From positions 1 through 64,000 of the forward strand of contig DATJFQ010000068.1 of the NCBI GenBank assembly GCA_035495555.1: a stretch of 64,000 nucleotides of DNA, written 5' to 3'. Positions within the stretch are counted from its first letter, which is position 1; each line of letters begins with the position of its first letter. The DNA comes from DATJFQ01 sp035495555 (GTDB lineage Bacteria; Acidobacteriota; Vicinamibacteria; Vicinamibacterales; 2-12-FULL-66-21). The notes below the pieces were generated by a model. It saw nothing but the letters and a program-made list of their open reading frames with translations. It made no database searches and was not told the origin of the DNA. Below, one piece after another: positions 8,074-16,836 of the stretch. The translations under genes and the position numbers were made by a program.

Positions 8074-9078
8074 TTACTGGCGCGGATTGGTTTCCACCTC
8101 GAGCACAATCTTTCCGACGATCCGTGCCGCCTCCAGCGCACGATGCGCATCGGCCGCGCGCGCGAGCGGAAACGTGGCGCTGACGACCGGACGCACGCGG
8201 CCGGCCTCGAGCAACGGCCACACGTTTGCCTCGAGCGCTTCGGCGATGAGCCCCTTTTCCGCCGGCGTCCGTACGCGCAGCGTCGAGCCGGTCACCGTCA
8301 GCCGCTTCTGCATGATCGTCGAAAGGTTGAGCTGCACCTTCGCGCCGCTCAACAGTCCGATCTGGACGAGGCGGCCGTTCAGTCGCAGCGACTCGAGATT
8401 GCGCTGCAGATAGTCCGCCCCGACGATGTCGAGGATCACGTCGACGCCGTCACGCGTCTCCGCACGAATGACGTCTGCGAAATCTTCACGGTGATAGTTG
8501 ATCGCGCGGCTCGCTCCGAGCTCCTGGATCGCATCGCACTTCTCGTCCGAGCCAGCGGTGGAGAACACGCGCGCGCCGAACGCGGATGCCAGCTGGATAG
8601 CGGTCGTTCCTATGCCGCTGGCGCCGCCGTGGATCAGCACCTGCTCACCCGGCGCGAGGCGCCCGCGATCGAACAAATTCGCCCAGACGGTAAAAAACGT
8701 CTCCGGGATCGCCGCGGCCTCTGTGAGCGAGAGCCCGCTCGGAGCGGGCAGCACCTGTTGAATGGGCACGACGCAAAACTCTGCGTACCCGCCGCCCGCA
8801 ACGAGTGCGCACACGCTGTCGCCTTCCTGAAAACGGCCGACCGCCTGAACCACGGTACCGGAGACTTCCAGCCCCGGAATATCCGACGCGCCGGGTGGCG
8901 GCGGATACTTGCCCAGCCGCTGCATGATGTCGGGCCGATTGACGCCCGCGGCGGCGACTCGAATCAGGACGTCATGGTCGGCGGGAACGGGTACGGGACG
9001 CTGCACGGGCTGCAACACGTCGGGTCCGCCCGGGTGCGCGATTTCGATCGCCAGCATCGAGTGAGGAAGGGTGCTCAT
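8074..9078 (-). CDS. NAD(P)H-quinone oxidoreductase, zinc-independent MDR family
   Basis: The 334-residue protein belongs to the quinone oxidoreductase (zeta-crystallin-like) branch of the medium-chain dehydrogenases. Visible features are the AAGVNRPDIMQR catalytic-domain motif, GLEVSGTVV, and the nucleotide-binding loop VLIHGGASGIGTTAIQLA (about residues 145-165). It lacks the structural zinc cysteine lobe. The probable reaction is NADPH-dependent reduction of quinones or enones. I chose the ATG at 9078 (six codons inside the longest frame). The first 107 bases of the gene overlap the end of the FRG-domain gene upstream in another frame. Confidence 0.88.
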   Translation of the reverse strand: MSTLPHSMLAIEIAHPGGPDVLQPVQRPVPVPADHDVLIRVAAAGVNRPDIMQRLGKYPPPPGASDIPGLEVSGTVVQAVGRFQEGDSVCALVAGGGYAEFCVVPIQQVLPAPSGLSLTEAAAIPETFFTVWANLFDRGRLAPGEQVLIHGGASGIGTTAIQLASAFGARVFSTAGSDEKCDAIQELGASRAINYHREDFADVIRAETRDGVDVILDIVGADYLQRNLESLRLNGRLVQIGLLSGAKVQLNLSTIMQKRLTVTGSTLRVRTPAEKGLIAEALEANVWPLLEAGRVRPVVSATFPLARAADAHRALEAARIVGKIVLEVETNPRQ

Positions 9079-9889
9079 GTCTGTCGATTGTGGCACCGGA
9101 CCGCGGCGGCAGGTAATACCGCGTCAGCCAGCGACTCAGCCCGTCGAGATCGGGAAACAGCACGCGCTCGTTGACGTTCGCCTGATCGAGCTTGTCGCGG
9201 ATCTCCCATTTGAGCGCCTTCGGGATGATGACGCGCCGGCACAGGCGGGGATGGCGATGGAGCCAGTCGTCCATGCAGGCAGTCGGACTCGACATGAGCG
9301 AGAACAGCGCGAACTGATTGAGGATTCTTCGATCGACGGCGGGCGGCTCCAGGAACACGAGAAATGTGTCGCGAGCCAGCGCATCGAACTCTTTCAGCGA
9401 GCGGAACGAGCTGAGCATGTCGACCGTGACCGTGTCCGACCCTTCGCGCTGCATGATTCGGCGAAGCTGCGACGGAAGCTGCCGGTTGGCCTCGACGAAG
9501 TTGACACACCAGACGGTTCCGTCCTCCTGCATCTCCGCGGGATCTTCCGTGGCGAAATGGAGTGCGACGAGCGGTGAGTACGTCCAGTCGAGGAGCCGCG
9601 TCGGCAAGCCCCGATGCTGCCCGAGCGCGAGCCAGTCCCAGATAGAATCGGCTCCAAGCTGTTCGACGTGTGCGTATTTGCGGAAGTTGCGGAGCAGTGC
9701 CATTTCGAGCCTGCGTGTGTCGGCGCCCGCGGTGAGGCGGAAGAGGGAGCTCGACATCACATGGTCCGCGCGCCCGAGTCCGCGAAAGGCGAATGGTGAG
9801 CGAAACCGGCCGAGCGAAGCATTCCACGAGTCGGCGTAGAGCGCCTCGAGTACGGCCGTCCAGCTTCGCGGTCTCGGTATCTCAGGCAC
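8972..9889 (-). CDS. FRG domain-containing protein
   Basis: The 305-residue protein has an FRG domain, named for a conserved Phe-Arg-Gly. Here FAFRGLGRADHVMSSSLFR lies at about residues 33-51, followed by LALGQHRGLPTRLLDWTYSPLVALHFAT. The function of the family is not established; some members occur in defence loci, but nothing in this neighbourhood supports defence. The start is a GTG at 9889, only 27 bases from the divergent nicotinate phosphoribosyltransferase start. After the natural-looking end RWLTRYYLPP the frame runs on for about 37 Arg-rich residues across the start of the oxidoreductase gene, so the ancestral stop has probably been lost. Confidence 0.82.
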   Translation of the reverse strand: MPEIPRPRSWTAVLEALYADSWNASLGRFRSPFAFRGLGRADHVMSSSLFRLTAGADTRRLEMALLRNFRKYAHVEQLGADSIWDWLALGQHRGLPTRLLDWTYSPLVALHFATEDPAEMQEDGTVWCVNFVEANRQLPSQLRRIMQREGSDTVTVDMLSSFRSLKEFDALARDTFLVFLEPPAVDRRILNQFALFSLMSSPTACMDDWLHRHPRLCRRVIIPKALKWEIRDKLDQANVNERVLFPDLDGLSRWLTRYYLPPRSGATIDRHEHPSSLDAGDRNRAPGRTRRVAARAASRTRSRRP

Positions 9890-9916
9890 AGTGTCTGCAG
9901 CTCAGTCATTAGCAAC

Positions 9917-11272
9917 ATGGCCGCCAGCCCGCTGACAACCGACCTCTATCAGCTCACCATGATGGCGGGCTACTTCTCGCAGGGACGGCACGAGGAGACG
10001 AGCGCCTCGTTCGAGCTGTTCGTTCGCCGCCTGCCGCCCAATCGCAGCTATCTCGTCGCCGCGGGTCTCGCCTCACTTGTCGAGTACCTCGAGCACCTCC
10101 GATTCACGTCCGAGGACATCGCGTGGCTCCGCGCGTCCGACGCGCTCGCGCACGTTCCATCGGGTTTCTTCGAGTATCTCGCGCGTCTCAGTTTCAGTGG
10201 CGACGTGTGGGCTGTTCGTGAAGGAACGCCCGTGTTCGCACAGGAGCCCATCGTTCGCGTCACAGCGCCGATTGGTGAGGCACAACTCATCGAGACCGCC
10301 GCGCTGGCATTCATCAACTTTCAAACGTCTGTGGCCAGCAAGGCGGCGAGGATCGTCACCGCGGCGGACGGCCGGAGCGTGTTCGAATTCGGCGCGCGAC
10401 GGGCGCACGGGCTCGACGCGGCGTTGTTCGCGGCGCGCTCCGCGTATCTTGCCGGCGCGACGGGGACGTCGTTCGTCGAGGCCGGCCGCCGCTTCGGTAT
10501 TCCGCTCTCCGGAACGATGGCGCATTCCTGGGTGATGTCGGCGGAGTCCGAAGTGCGCGCGTTTTCCGATTACGCGCGCCTCTTCGGGGACCACTCGATT
10601 CTGCTGCTCGATACCTACGACACCATCGCCGCAGCCTGCTGGGTCGCATCGTCCGGGCTGAAGCCCGCCGGCGTGCGGCTCGACAGCGGCAACCTCTCGA
10701 CACTGGCACCCCGCGTTCGCGAGATCCTGGACGCAGGCGGCCTGGACGCAACGAAGATCTTCGCGAGCGGCGATCTCGATGAGTTCAGCATTGCGGAGCT
10801 TGTGGGCGCCGGGATACCTATCGACGGCTTCGGCGTTGGTACGCGGCTGGTCACATCGGAAGATGCGCCGGCCCTCGGCGGCGTCTACAAACTCGTCGAG
10901 ATCGAAGAGGCCGGCGTGCGGCGTCGGGTCGCCAAGCGCAGCGAAAGCAAAGCAACGTGGCCGGGCTGTAAACAGGTGTGGCGGGTCATGCGCGACGGGA
11001 GCGCCATCGAGGACGTCGTCGCGTTTGCAGAGGAGGATCCCGTCGACGGCGGCGTACCGTTGCTGGGCCAGATGATGCGGGACGGACGGTGCATCGGGCC
11101 GGAGATGTCGCTGGAGTCCGCGCGCCTGCACCGAGCGCGTGCACTGGCCGAGCTGCCCCGGCCGGTGCGGCGTCTGCACGATCCGACCGTGTATAGAGTC
11201 GCGCCGAGTGCAGCATTGGCGTCCGCCACTGGGGCAGCAGGCGGTAGCTCGGCGTTCGATTTGCTTGACTAG
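9917..11272 (+). CDS. pncB: Nicotinate phosphoribosyltransferase
   Basis: The enzyme converts nicotinate and PRPP to nicotinate mononucleotide in the NAD salvage (Preiss-Handler) route. The 451-residue protein shows the family beginning LTTDLYQLTMMAGYF, the central EFGARRAHG motif, GTMAHSWVM with the active-site region, VRLDSGNL, and FASGDLDE followed by GFGVGTRLVTS. Length is typical for the shorter bacterial clade. The ATG at 9917 places the conserved TTDLYQLTM at residue 7. It is divergent from the FRG gene with only 27 bases between starts, so their promoters must lie inside each other's coding start. Confidence 0.95.
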   Translation: MAASPLTTDLYQLTMMAGYFSQGRHEETSASFELFVRRLPPNRSYLVAAGLASLVEYLEHLRFTSEDIAWLRASDALAHVPSGFFEYLARLSFSGDVWAVREGTPVFAQEPIVRVTAPIGEAQLIETAALAFINFQTSVASKAARIVTAADGRSVFEFGARRAHGLDAALFAARSAYLAGATGTSFVEAGRRFGIPLSGTMAHSWVMSAESEVRAFSDYARLFGDHSILLLDTYDTIAAACWVASSGLKPAGVRLDSGNLSTLAPRVREILDAGGLDATKIFASGDLDEFSIAELVGAGIPIDGFGVGTRLVTSEDAPALGGVYKLVEIEEAGVRRRVAKRSESKATWPGCKQVWRVMRDGSAIEDVVAFAEEDPVDGGVPLLGQMMRDGRCIGPEMSLESARLHRARALAELPRPVRRLHDPTVYRVAPSAALASATGAAGGSSAFDLLD

Positions 11273-11277
11273 CCCCC

Positions 11278-11943
11278 GTGCGGGCCTTCTTCTTCTCCAT
11301 CCTCGGCTATTTTCTGACGCCTCTCGGGCTGGTCCTGATGGGCTTCATGGACGCCAGCGCTGTCTTCTTCCTTCCGCTCGGCATCGATTTCGTCGTCATC
11401 TTGATGGCGGCACGACGCCCGGAGCTGTTCTGGCTTTATACGATCCTGGCGACGATTGGGTCCGTGGCGGGCGCGGGCATGACGTTCTGGCTCGGTCGCA
11501 TGCTGGGGGAGCACGGGCTCGCGCACTTCGTTGGCGAGCGGCGGTTGAAGCGGATCTCGAACAAGGTGAGCGGAGGCGCGGGCGCGAGCGTCGCGCTCCT
11601 GGCGATCGTCCCGCCGCCGTTTCCCTTCACGCCCTTCGTGATGACGAGCGGCGCGCTGGGCGTGAACGGGTGGGCGTTTCTCGGGACGCTGACCGCGATG
11701 CGCGCGATCCGCTTCGGGATCGAAGCGGCGCTCGCGCGATGGTATGGGACGAGGATTCTCGGGTGGATGAAAACGACGAGCTTCAAAATGGTCGTCGCCG
11801 CTTTCATCGCGCTCGCGCTGATCGGAACCGTCGTCTCAGCCATCGCGCTCGTGCGGAGCACGCGTCGCGGCGGTGCTAAATCCGATAACGAAGCAGGGCC
11901 GCAACCCCGCCGTAGCGCTCCAGCAGCGACGCATCCTCGATGA
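11278..11943 (+). CDS. VTT/DedA-family (SNARE-associated) membrane protein
   Basis: The 221-residue integral membrane protein looks like the VTT (YdjX/DedA-like) family. A re-entrant loop region carries DASAVFFLPLGIDFVVI and a second carries IVPPPFPFTPFVMTSGALGVN. A polar segment GMTFWLGRMLGE lies between, and a final helix (AFIALALIGTVVSAIALV) ends the fold. Family members take part in lipid translocation and membrane homeostasis; a substrate cannot be named here. The start is a GTG six bases after the pncB stop, suggesting one transcript. The last 68 bases overlap the convergent baeRF gene. Confidence 0.78.
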   Translation: MRAFFFSILGYFLTPLGLVLMGFMDASAVFFLPLGIDFVVILMAARRPELFWLYTILATIGSVAGAGMTFWLGRMLGEHGLAHFVGERRLKRISNKVSGGAGASVALLAIVPPPFPFTPFVMTSGALGVNGWAFLGTLTAMRAIRFGIEAALARWYGTRILGWMKTTSFKMVVAAFIALALIGTVVSAIALVRSTRRGGAKSDNEAGPQPRRSAPAATHPR

Positions 11944-13033
11944 ACGTGATGCGCGCGCCGGTCTGCTGCGCTTTGGTGATCAGCTCGTCGGCCAGCCTCA
12001 CCGTTCCAATGTCAGCGCGGTTGGCCTCACCGGCCGCGACTGGTTCGACTGCAGGCTGCGCGAGCCCCGCGTCGTTGGCGAGCGCCATCTGTGCCGCACG
12101 TGTGCCGCGTAAGCCTTCGATACTCCGAAGCGACGCGCTGATGAGCAGCTCGTCGACCTGCCCGTTCGTCAACGCGAGCAGCGTCTCGTCTGCACCGACC
12201 ACCCCGAGGCCCCCTGCACGATACGCATTGAGCGCCGCATCGACCCGCTCGCGGTCGCTGCTCGCGTTCAGCTTCTGAAGCGCTTCGTATGAGGCGCGCA
12301 GAATCTCGTGCTCCGGCGCGTCGGTGGCCAGCGTCATTTCGTCGACCACTTTCTCCGCGAGGTGTTTCGGCAGTTGCTCGCGGAAAATCGGAATCACGAC
12401 GGGATCACCGGCGATGAGAATGGCGTCGAGCTGCTCACGCTGCACGGTTCGATCGAGCGCATCGACGACTTCCTTGACGTGCTGCAGATGGTAATTCGAG
12501 AGATGCCGCTGATAGCGCGCCTGTGACGACCCGCCCTGCGACGATCGGCGCGTCTTCACGCCTTCGAGCGACTGCGCGTTCTGGATGGCGCCTTCGCCGA
12601 TGACGAGAATGCGCGCGTGATTCGTGTCGGCGATGACGGCTGCATAGCGCGGATGTTGTGAAATCAGCCGGGCGAGCGGGTAGAGATGCGGCTGGTCTCC
12701 GATGAACAGCGAGTTGCCTTCGACAGGCGCCTCGAGCTGCAGCGTTTCGAACAGCTCCGCCGCCTGGCACGCGAATATCGCGATGCTGTTCGCCGAGGGC
12801 TGCACGTCACTCTCGAGATAGGTCCGGATACGTTCGAGATCCCTGTCGAGCGACTCGCGGTCGGGCGTTCCCTCGGCATACGTTTCCGCTCGCGCGCGAA
12901 ATTCCTTGCGGACGAACGTCTGGAAGCTGTCGCGGCCGTGCTGATTGGGCCGCGTATCCAGATACAGGCTCACCACCGGGTACGGCGCCGGCTCGAATCG
13001 CGCCAGCCGGTCGAGCTGTTCCGTGACTGTCAT
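11876..13033 (-). CDS. Vms1/baeRF-family protein (release-factor-like peptidyl-tRNA hydrolase)
   Basis: The 385-residue protein matches the bacterial archaeo-eukaryotic release factor (baeRF) group related to Vms1/ANKZF1. The order is an N-terminal domain starting VSLYLDTRP, then AAVIADTNHARILVIGEG, then the glycine/glutamine loop QGGSSQARYQRH (about 165-177). The loop is equivalent to the GxxQ catalytic loop of Vms1. A C-terminal eRF1 domain-3-like fold follows with LAGDPVV-type and GTVRLADELITKA segments. Eukaryotic relatives release nascent chains from stalled 60S subunits; a similar ribosome-rescue role here is an inference. The ATG at 13033 directly precedes the conserved region. Confidence 0.8.
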   Translation of the reverse strand: MTVTEQLDRLARFEPAPYPVVSLYLDTRPNQHGRDSFQTFVRKEFRARAETYAEGTPDRESLDRDLERIRTYLESDVQPSANSIAIFACQAAELFETLQLEAPVEGNSLFIGDQPHLYPLARLISQHPRYAAVIADTNHARILVIGEGAIQNAQSLEGVKTRRSSQGGSSQARYQRHLSNYHLQHVKEVVDALDRTVQREQLDAILIAGDPVVIPIFREQLPKHLAEKVVDEMTLATDAPEHEILRASYEALQKLNASSDRERVDAALNAYRAGGLGVVGADETLLALTNGQVDELLISASLRSIEGLRGTRAAQMALANDAGLAQPAVEPVAAGEANRADIGTVRLADELITKAQQTGARITFIEDASLLERYGGVAALLRYRI

Positions 13034-13116
13034 TGAACCTCCCTACGCCGGCACGCAGTGGTGTGCCGTCCGGGCAAACTACGCAAAACACGTGCTTGGA
13101 CGATACAATCCGCTCA

Positions 13117-14331
13117 TTGCGGACTCATCCGTACTTCGTCGACACGTTCCCCTCCAGCCGACGGCCTTCGTATCCCATGCTCCGTGGACAGGCATCCGCG
13201 CGCGTGGCGATTGTCGGCGGCGGACTCACCGGAACCGCGTGCGCTGCGGTTTTTGCCTCCGCGGGCGTGCAGACAATCCTGCTCGAAGCCGATCGAATAG
13301 GGGCCGGCGCGACTGGCGGAAGCCCGGGACTGCTGCGCCACGATTTCGACGCGTCCTTTGTGGAAGCCGTCGCGCGGCACGGCCTGCGCGACGCCCGTCA
13401 CATCTGGGAGGCCGCGCGGCGCGCATCGCTCGATTTCGCTGCCGCCCTCCGTCGTCTTCGCATCCGCTGCGCCGTCGAGACGCAGGCGCTCTCCGAAGTG
13501 ACGCGCGGCGGCGCACAGAGCCTCAAACAGCTTCGCCGCGAGTACGACGCGAGGCGTGCTGCCGGCCTGGACGTCACCTGGCAGACGCCGAAGTTGCTTC
13601 AGCGCGACCTGCGGATTACGGCCGACGGAGCAATCCGCACGAAGAGCGGGGCCATCGATCCGTATCGCGCCGCGGTCGGTCTCGCCAGCGCAGCGGCGAC
13701 CCGCGGCGCCGGGGTGTTCGAACGTTCCGCCGTCCGACGAGTCCGTGCGAGCAAGAGGGCCGTCGAGATTCGCACAGAGCGCGGCACCGTCACGTCGGAC
13801 GTGGTACTGATCGCGACAGGGAGCGCGCTGTCCGATCTGCGTGCACTTCGTCGCCACTTGCCGCTTCAGCGATCGTTCTTCGTCGTCACGGATCCGCTGC
13901 CCGCGCCGGTTCGGAAAGAAGTCGGCTCACGCAACGCTGCGATCGCCGAGGTCGGCCCCCCGAAGCGCCTGCTGCGTTGGCTGGACGACGATCGTGTGCT
14001 GTTCTCGGAATCGTGCGAGACGGCAGGCCGCCGCCCCACGCCATCGGCCCTCGTCGGCAACGCCATGGAACTCATGTACCGGCTCACCACGCTGTATCCG
14101 CCGATTTCAGGCGTGCAGCCGGCCTGGGCGTGGGATGCGGAGACCTACGGCTCGCCCGATGATTTGCCGCTCATCGGACGTCACCGCAACTTTCCGCGTC
14201 ATCTCTTCGCGTTGGGAACGGGCCGCAGCGGCGCCGGTGTCGCATGGCTTGCGGCGCGCGTTCTTGTGCGGAACTATCTCGAAGAGCCGGCGCGGCGCGA
14301 TGACGTCTTCGGGTTCTCGCGCGTGCTCTGA
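13117..14331 (+). CDS. FAD-dependent oxidoreductase, DAO family
   Basis: A Rossmann dinucleotide-binding motif, VAIVGGGLTGTACA, lies near the N-terminus. The C-terminal GSPDDLPLIGRHRNF and ALGTGRSGAGVAW segments are typical of D-amino acid oxidase/glycine oxidase family flavoproteins that oxidise secondary or primary amines. The substrate is unknown. I propose a TTG start at 13117 because THPYFVDTF before the Rossmann motif resembles the short conserved lead of relatives (usually YWxDT). An ATG at 13177 would remove it. Length about 404 residues, normal for the family. The gene is divergent from the baeRF gene and convergent with the epimerase. Confidence 0.82.
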   Translation: MRTHPYFVDTFPSSRRPSYPMLRGQASARVAIVGGGLTGTACAAVFASAGVQTILLEADRIGAGATGGSPGLLRHDFDASFVEAVARHGLRDARHIWEAARRASLDFAAALRRLRIRCAVETQALSEVTRGGAQSLKQLRREYDARRAAGLDVTWQTPKLLQRDLRITADGAIRTKSGAIDPYRAAVGLASAAATRGAGVFERSAVRRVRASKRAVEIRTERGTVTSDVVLIATGSALSDLRALRRHLPLQRSFFVVTDPLPAPVRKEVGSRNAAIAEVGPPKRLLRWLDDDRVLFSESCETAGRRPTPSALVGNAMELMYRLTTLYPPISGVQPAWAWDAETYGSPDDLPLIGRHRNFPRHLFALGTGRSGAGVAWLAARVLVRNYLEEPARRDDVFGFSRVL

Positions 14332-14362
14332 ACGCCGTCACCTGTACCACGTAGCGGTCGCC

Positions 14363-15298
14363 TCAGGTCTCGAAGATCCCCCGCAAGGCGATGTCGATTT
14401 CCGGATAGCGGAAATGAAAACCCGCGGCGAGCGCCTTGGCGGGAACTGCGCGCTGGCCTGTCACGAGCGAGTCCGCGATCTCACCGACGGCGAGCCGCAG
14501 CACAACGTGGGGCACGCCTGGCGCGATGGCGGGCCGGTGCATCGCGCGTCCGAGCGCGCGCGCGAACTCGCGATTGGTGACGGGATGCGGCGCCGTCGCG
14601 TTGAACGGGCCGGCCGCTGCGGGCGTGTCGATTGCCCAGCGAATCGTTTCGATCCAGTCCAGACGATGGATCCACGACAGGTACTGACGACCGGAACCCA
14701 GAGGACCGCCGGTGAAATATCGGAACGGCAGCATCATCCGCGGCAGCGCGCCGCCGGAGCGCTCCAGCACGATGCCCGTGCGGACGACGACAATACGAAC
14801 GCCCGGGCGCGCGGCCGCTTGCGCCTGTTCCTCCCAGTCCGCGCAGAGGCGCGCGAGGAAGTCGCGACCCGGCGGCGCGTCCTCCGCGATCATTTCGCCG
14901 CCCCGATCGCCGTAGTAACCGACGGCGCTTCCGCTGATGAACGTTCCCGGTGGTGTGGCGCACGAGCGAATTGCCGCCGCGAGCGCGCGCGTCGCGTCGA
15001 GCCGGCTGTTTCGAATGACCTGCTTGCGCGCCTCGGTCCACCGTTTCGCGTCGATCGACTCTCCTGCGAGATTCACGACCGCAGTCGCGCCCTCGATCGT
15101 CGAAACGAGCGGTTCGGCGCCGTCGGACGGCTTCCACCCGACGCGTGTGACGCCAGGAACCCCCGTGCCGGGCTCGTGCTGCCTCTGACCGGGCCCGAGG
15201 CCTCGGGTCAGCACGAGCACTTCATGGCCCTCGTCGGCCCAGGACCCGCACAGCGGCGCCCCCAGGAACCCCGTGCCGCCGGCGACGACAATCTTCAT
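14363..15298 (-). CDS. TIGR01777 family epimerase (SDR39U1/YfcH-like)
   Basis: The 311-residue extended short-chain dehydrogenase begins with the NAD(P)-binding MKIVVAGGTGFLGAPL. It has the family motif NLAGESIDAKRWT, the active-site region GSAVGYYGDRG (with YYG in place of the usual YxxxK region), and SWIHRLDWI. These are the diagnostic segments of the TIGR01777 nucleoside-diphosphate-sugar epimerase-like group, whose substrate is unknown. The ATG at 15298 gives the compact start directly before the Rossmann motif. Confidence 0.9.
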   Translation of the reverse strand: MKIVVAGGTGFLGAPLCGSWADEGHEVLVLTRGLGPGQRQHEPGTGVPGVTRVGWKPSDGAEPLVSTIEGATAVVNLAGESIDAKRWTEARKQVIRNSRLDATRALAAAIRSCATPPGTFISGSAVGYYGDRGGEMIAEDAPPGRDFLARLCADWEEQAQAAARPGVRIVVVRTGIVLERSGGALPRMMLPFRYFTGGPLGSGRQYLSWIHRLDWIETIRWAIDTPAAAGPFNATAPHPVTNREFARALGRAMHRPAIAPGVPHVVLRLAVGEIADSLVTGQRAVPAKALAAGFHFRYPEIDIALRGIFET

Positions 15299-15351
15299 GC
15301 GACAGTTGGACGACAACCGACGGCGTGAGGTTTGGCGCCGATTAAGCCGGG

Positions 15352-15480
15352 TCCTGACTAACTACACAACCACCAACGACACAACTACCAAGTTCCTCCC
15401 GGCACCGAGACGATTTCGCAACGGTGTGCATAGACCTAACACCTTGAGCAATTGGAAGTTGTGCAGTTGCGTAGCTGGCT
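15352..15480. repeat. Inverted word-repeat (CACAACCACCAACGACACAAC / AAGTTGTGCAGTTGCG) after the MFS gene
   Basis: Within the 212-base gap between the epimerase start and the MFS stop are repeated ACTACACAACC, ACACAACTACC words (15358-15392). A complementary GGAAGTTGTGCAGTTGCGTAGCTGG block lies at about 15453-15478. The arms can pair loosely. It lies about 30 bases downstream of the MFS transporter stop codon, matching the position of the other word repeats. Confidence 0.5.
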
Positions 15481-15510
15481 GTGTCCGCTGCGTGTGTGTC
15501 CCGCTGCGGC

Positions 15511-16836
15511 TCAGCCGGATTCCTCCGCTTTCGCCATCGCGCCCTCGGCGCGAACGACCCGGCGCCCTTCCTCGACATCCACGAAGGCGAGCAGCGCGGC
15601 GCCGACGATGAAAAACACGACAACGGACAGGATTGCGTTGCGGCTTGTTCCGCTGCGCTGGACGACCCAGGCAAAAATAGCCGGCCCGAGAATGCCGGCA
15701 TACCGCTCGAAGACGCCGAAGAAGGCGAAGAATTCCGACGACTTCTGCCGCGGAATCATGCTGGCAAACAGCGATCGGCTCAGCGCCTGCGTGCCCCCCT
15801 GCACCATCCCGACGAGCACGGCCAGCGCGAAAAACTGCCACGAGTTCCGCATGAAGTAGCCGAGCACGGTGATCACGACGTAGACGCTCAGCCCCGCGAA
15901 CACCGCCCGCTTGGCGCCGATCCGATCGGCGAACAGCCCGAACAGAAACGCGAACGGGATCCCGATGAACTGGGTGACCAGCAGCGCGCCGATCATCGCG
16001 TTGTCGTCCAGCCCGATCTCCGCTCCGTACGTCGTCGCCATCCGGATGATGGTCTGGATCCCGTCGTTGTAAATCAGAAAGGCGAGCAGCAGCCAGAACG
16101 CCTCGCGGTATCGCCGGAGTTCGGCGAACGTGCGTGCGAGCCGCCGGAACGCGACGGGGATGGTGCCGCCGTGCTCGGCTTCGCGCGAGGGCACCGGCGG
16201 TTCCTTTACCGTCCGAAACAGCGGGATCGAAAAGAGCACCCACCAGACCGCCACGCTCGCGAGGCTCACGCGGACGGCGACACCGCGGTCGGCCAGGAAG
16301 AACCATCCCGGCCTGCTCATCATCACGATATTGATCGCGAGCAGCAGGCCGCCGCCCACGTACCCGACCGCATAGCCGGCGGAGGATACGATGTCCAGTT
16401 CGCTCTCGCTGACCAGGTGCGGCAGCAGCGATTCGTAGAACACGATGCTCGCGGCCACGCCGACGTTGCCGATCACGAACACCACGAGCGCGAACAGCCA
16501 GTCGCCGCGCGTGATGAAGAACATTGCGGCGGTCGCGGAGGCGCCGATCGCGAGAAACAGCGCGATCATCCGCTTCTTCACGGGGCGGTAATCCGCGACC
16601 GTCCCGAGCAGCGGCGCGATCACGGCGACGATCAGAATCGACCACGTCGTGGCCCAGGCGAACCGGCTCGTCGCGACCGGGCCCGGAAGGTCCGCCGCCG
16701 CGACCTTCTCGTAGTAGATGGGGAAGATCGCCGCGATGATGGTCGTCTGGAACGCGGAGTTCGCCCAGTCGTACATCGCCCACGCGCGCAGGTCCGGGCG
16801 CCCGAGTCCGATCCGCGCGAGCAGGCGGCGCATCAT
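15511..16836 (-). CDS. MFS transporter, UMF1 (Atg22-like) family
   Basis: The 441-residue protein has about twelve hydrophobic segments and the UMF1/Atg22-like opening RAWAMYDWANSAFQTTIIAAIFPIYY. It has a cytoplasmic loop GTVADYRPVKKRMI and the second-half repeat GLFADRIGAKRAVFAG, where the MFS loop motif is conserved. Relatives are permeases of uncertain substrate. The start codon (ATG at 16836) overlaps the stop of the upstream ATPase gene as ATGA, so translation of the two is probably coupled. A second ATG follows immediately. Confidence 0.9.
   Translation of the reverse strand: MMRRLLARIGLGRPDLRAWAMYDWANSAFQTTIIAAIFPIYYEKVAAADLPGPVATSRFAWATTWSILIVAVIAPLLGTVADYRPVKKRMIALFLAIGASATAAMFFITRGDWLFALVVFVIGNVGVAASIVFYESLLPHLVSESELDIVSSAGYAVGYVGGGLLLAINIVMMSRPGWFFLADRGVAVRVSLASVAVWWVLFSIPLFRTVKEPPVPSREAEHGGTIPVAFRRLARTFAELRRYREAFWLLLAFLIYNDGIQTIIRMATTYGAEIGLDDNAMIGALLVTQFIGIPFAFLFGLFADRIGAKRAVFAGLSVYVVITVLGYFMRNSWQFFALAVLVGMVQGGTQALSRSLFASMIPRQKSSEFFAFFGVFERYAGILGPAIFAWVVQRSGTSRNAILSVVVFFIVGAALLAFVDVEEGRRVVRAEGAMAKAEESG

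Noticed and set aside
8972..9889. FRG gene as part of a defence island
   Set aside because: The neighbours are an NAD-salvage gene and an oxidoreductase; no other defence-type gene occurs in the window.
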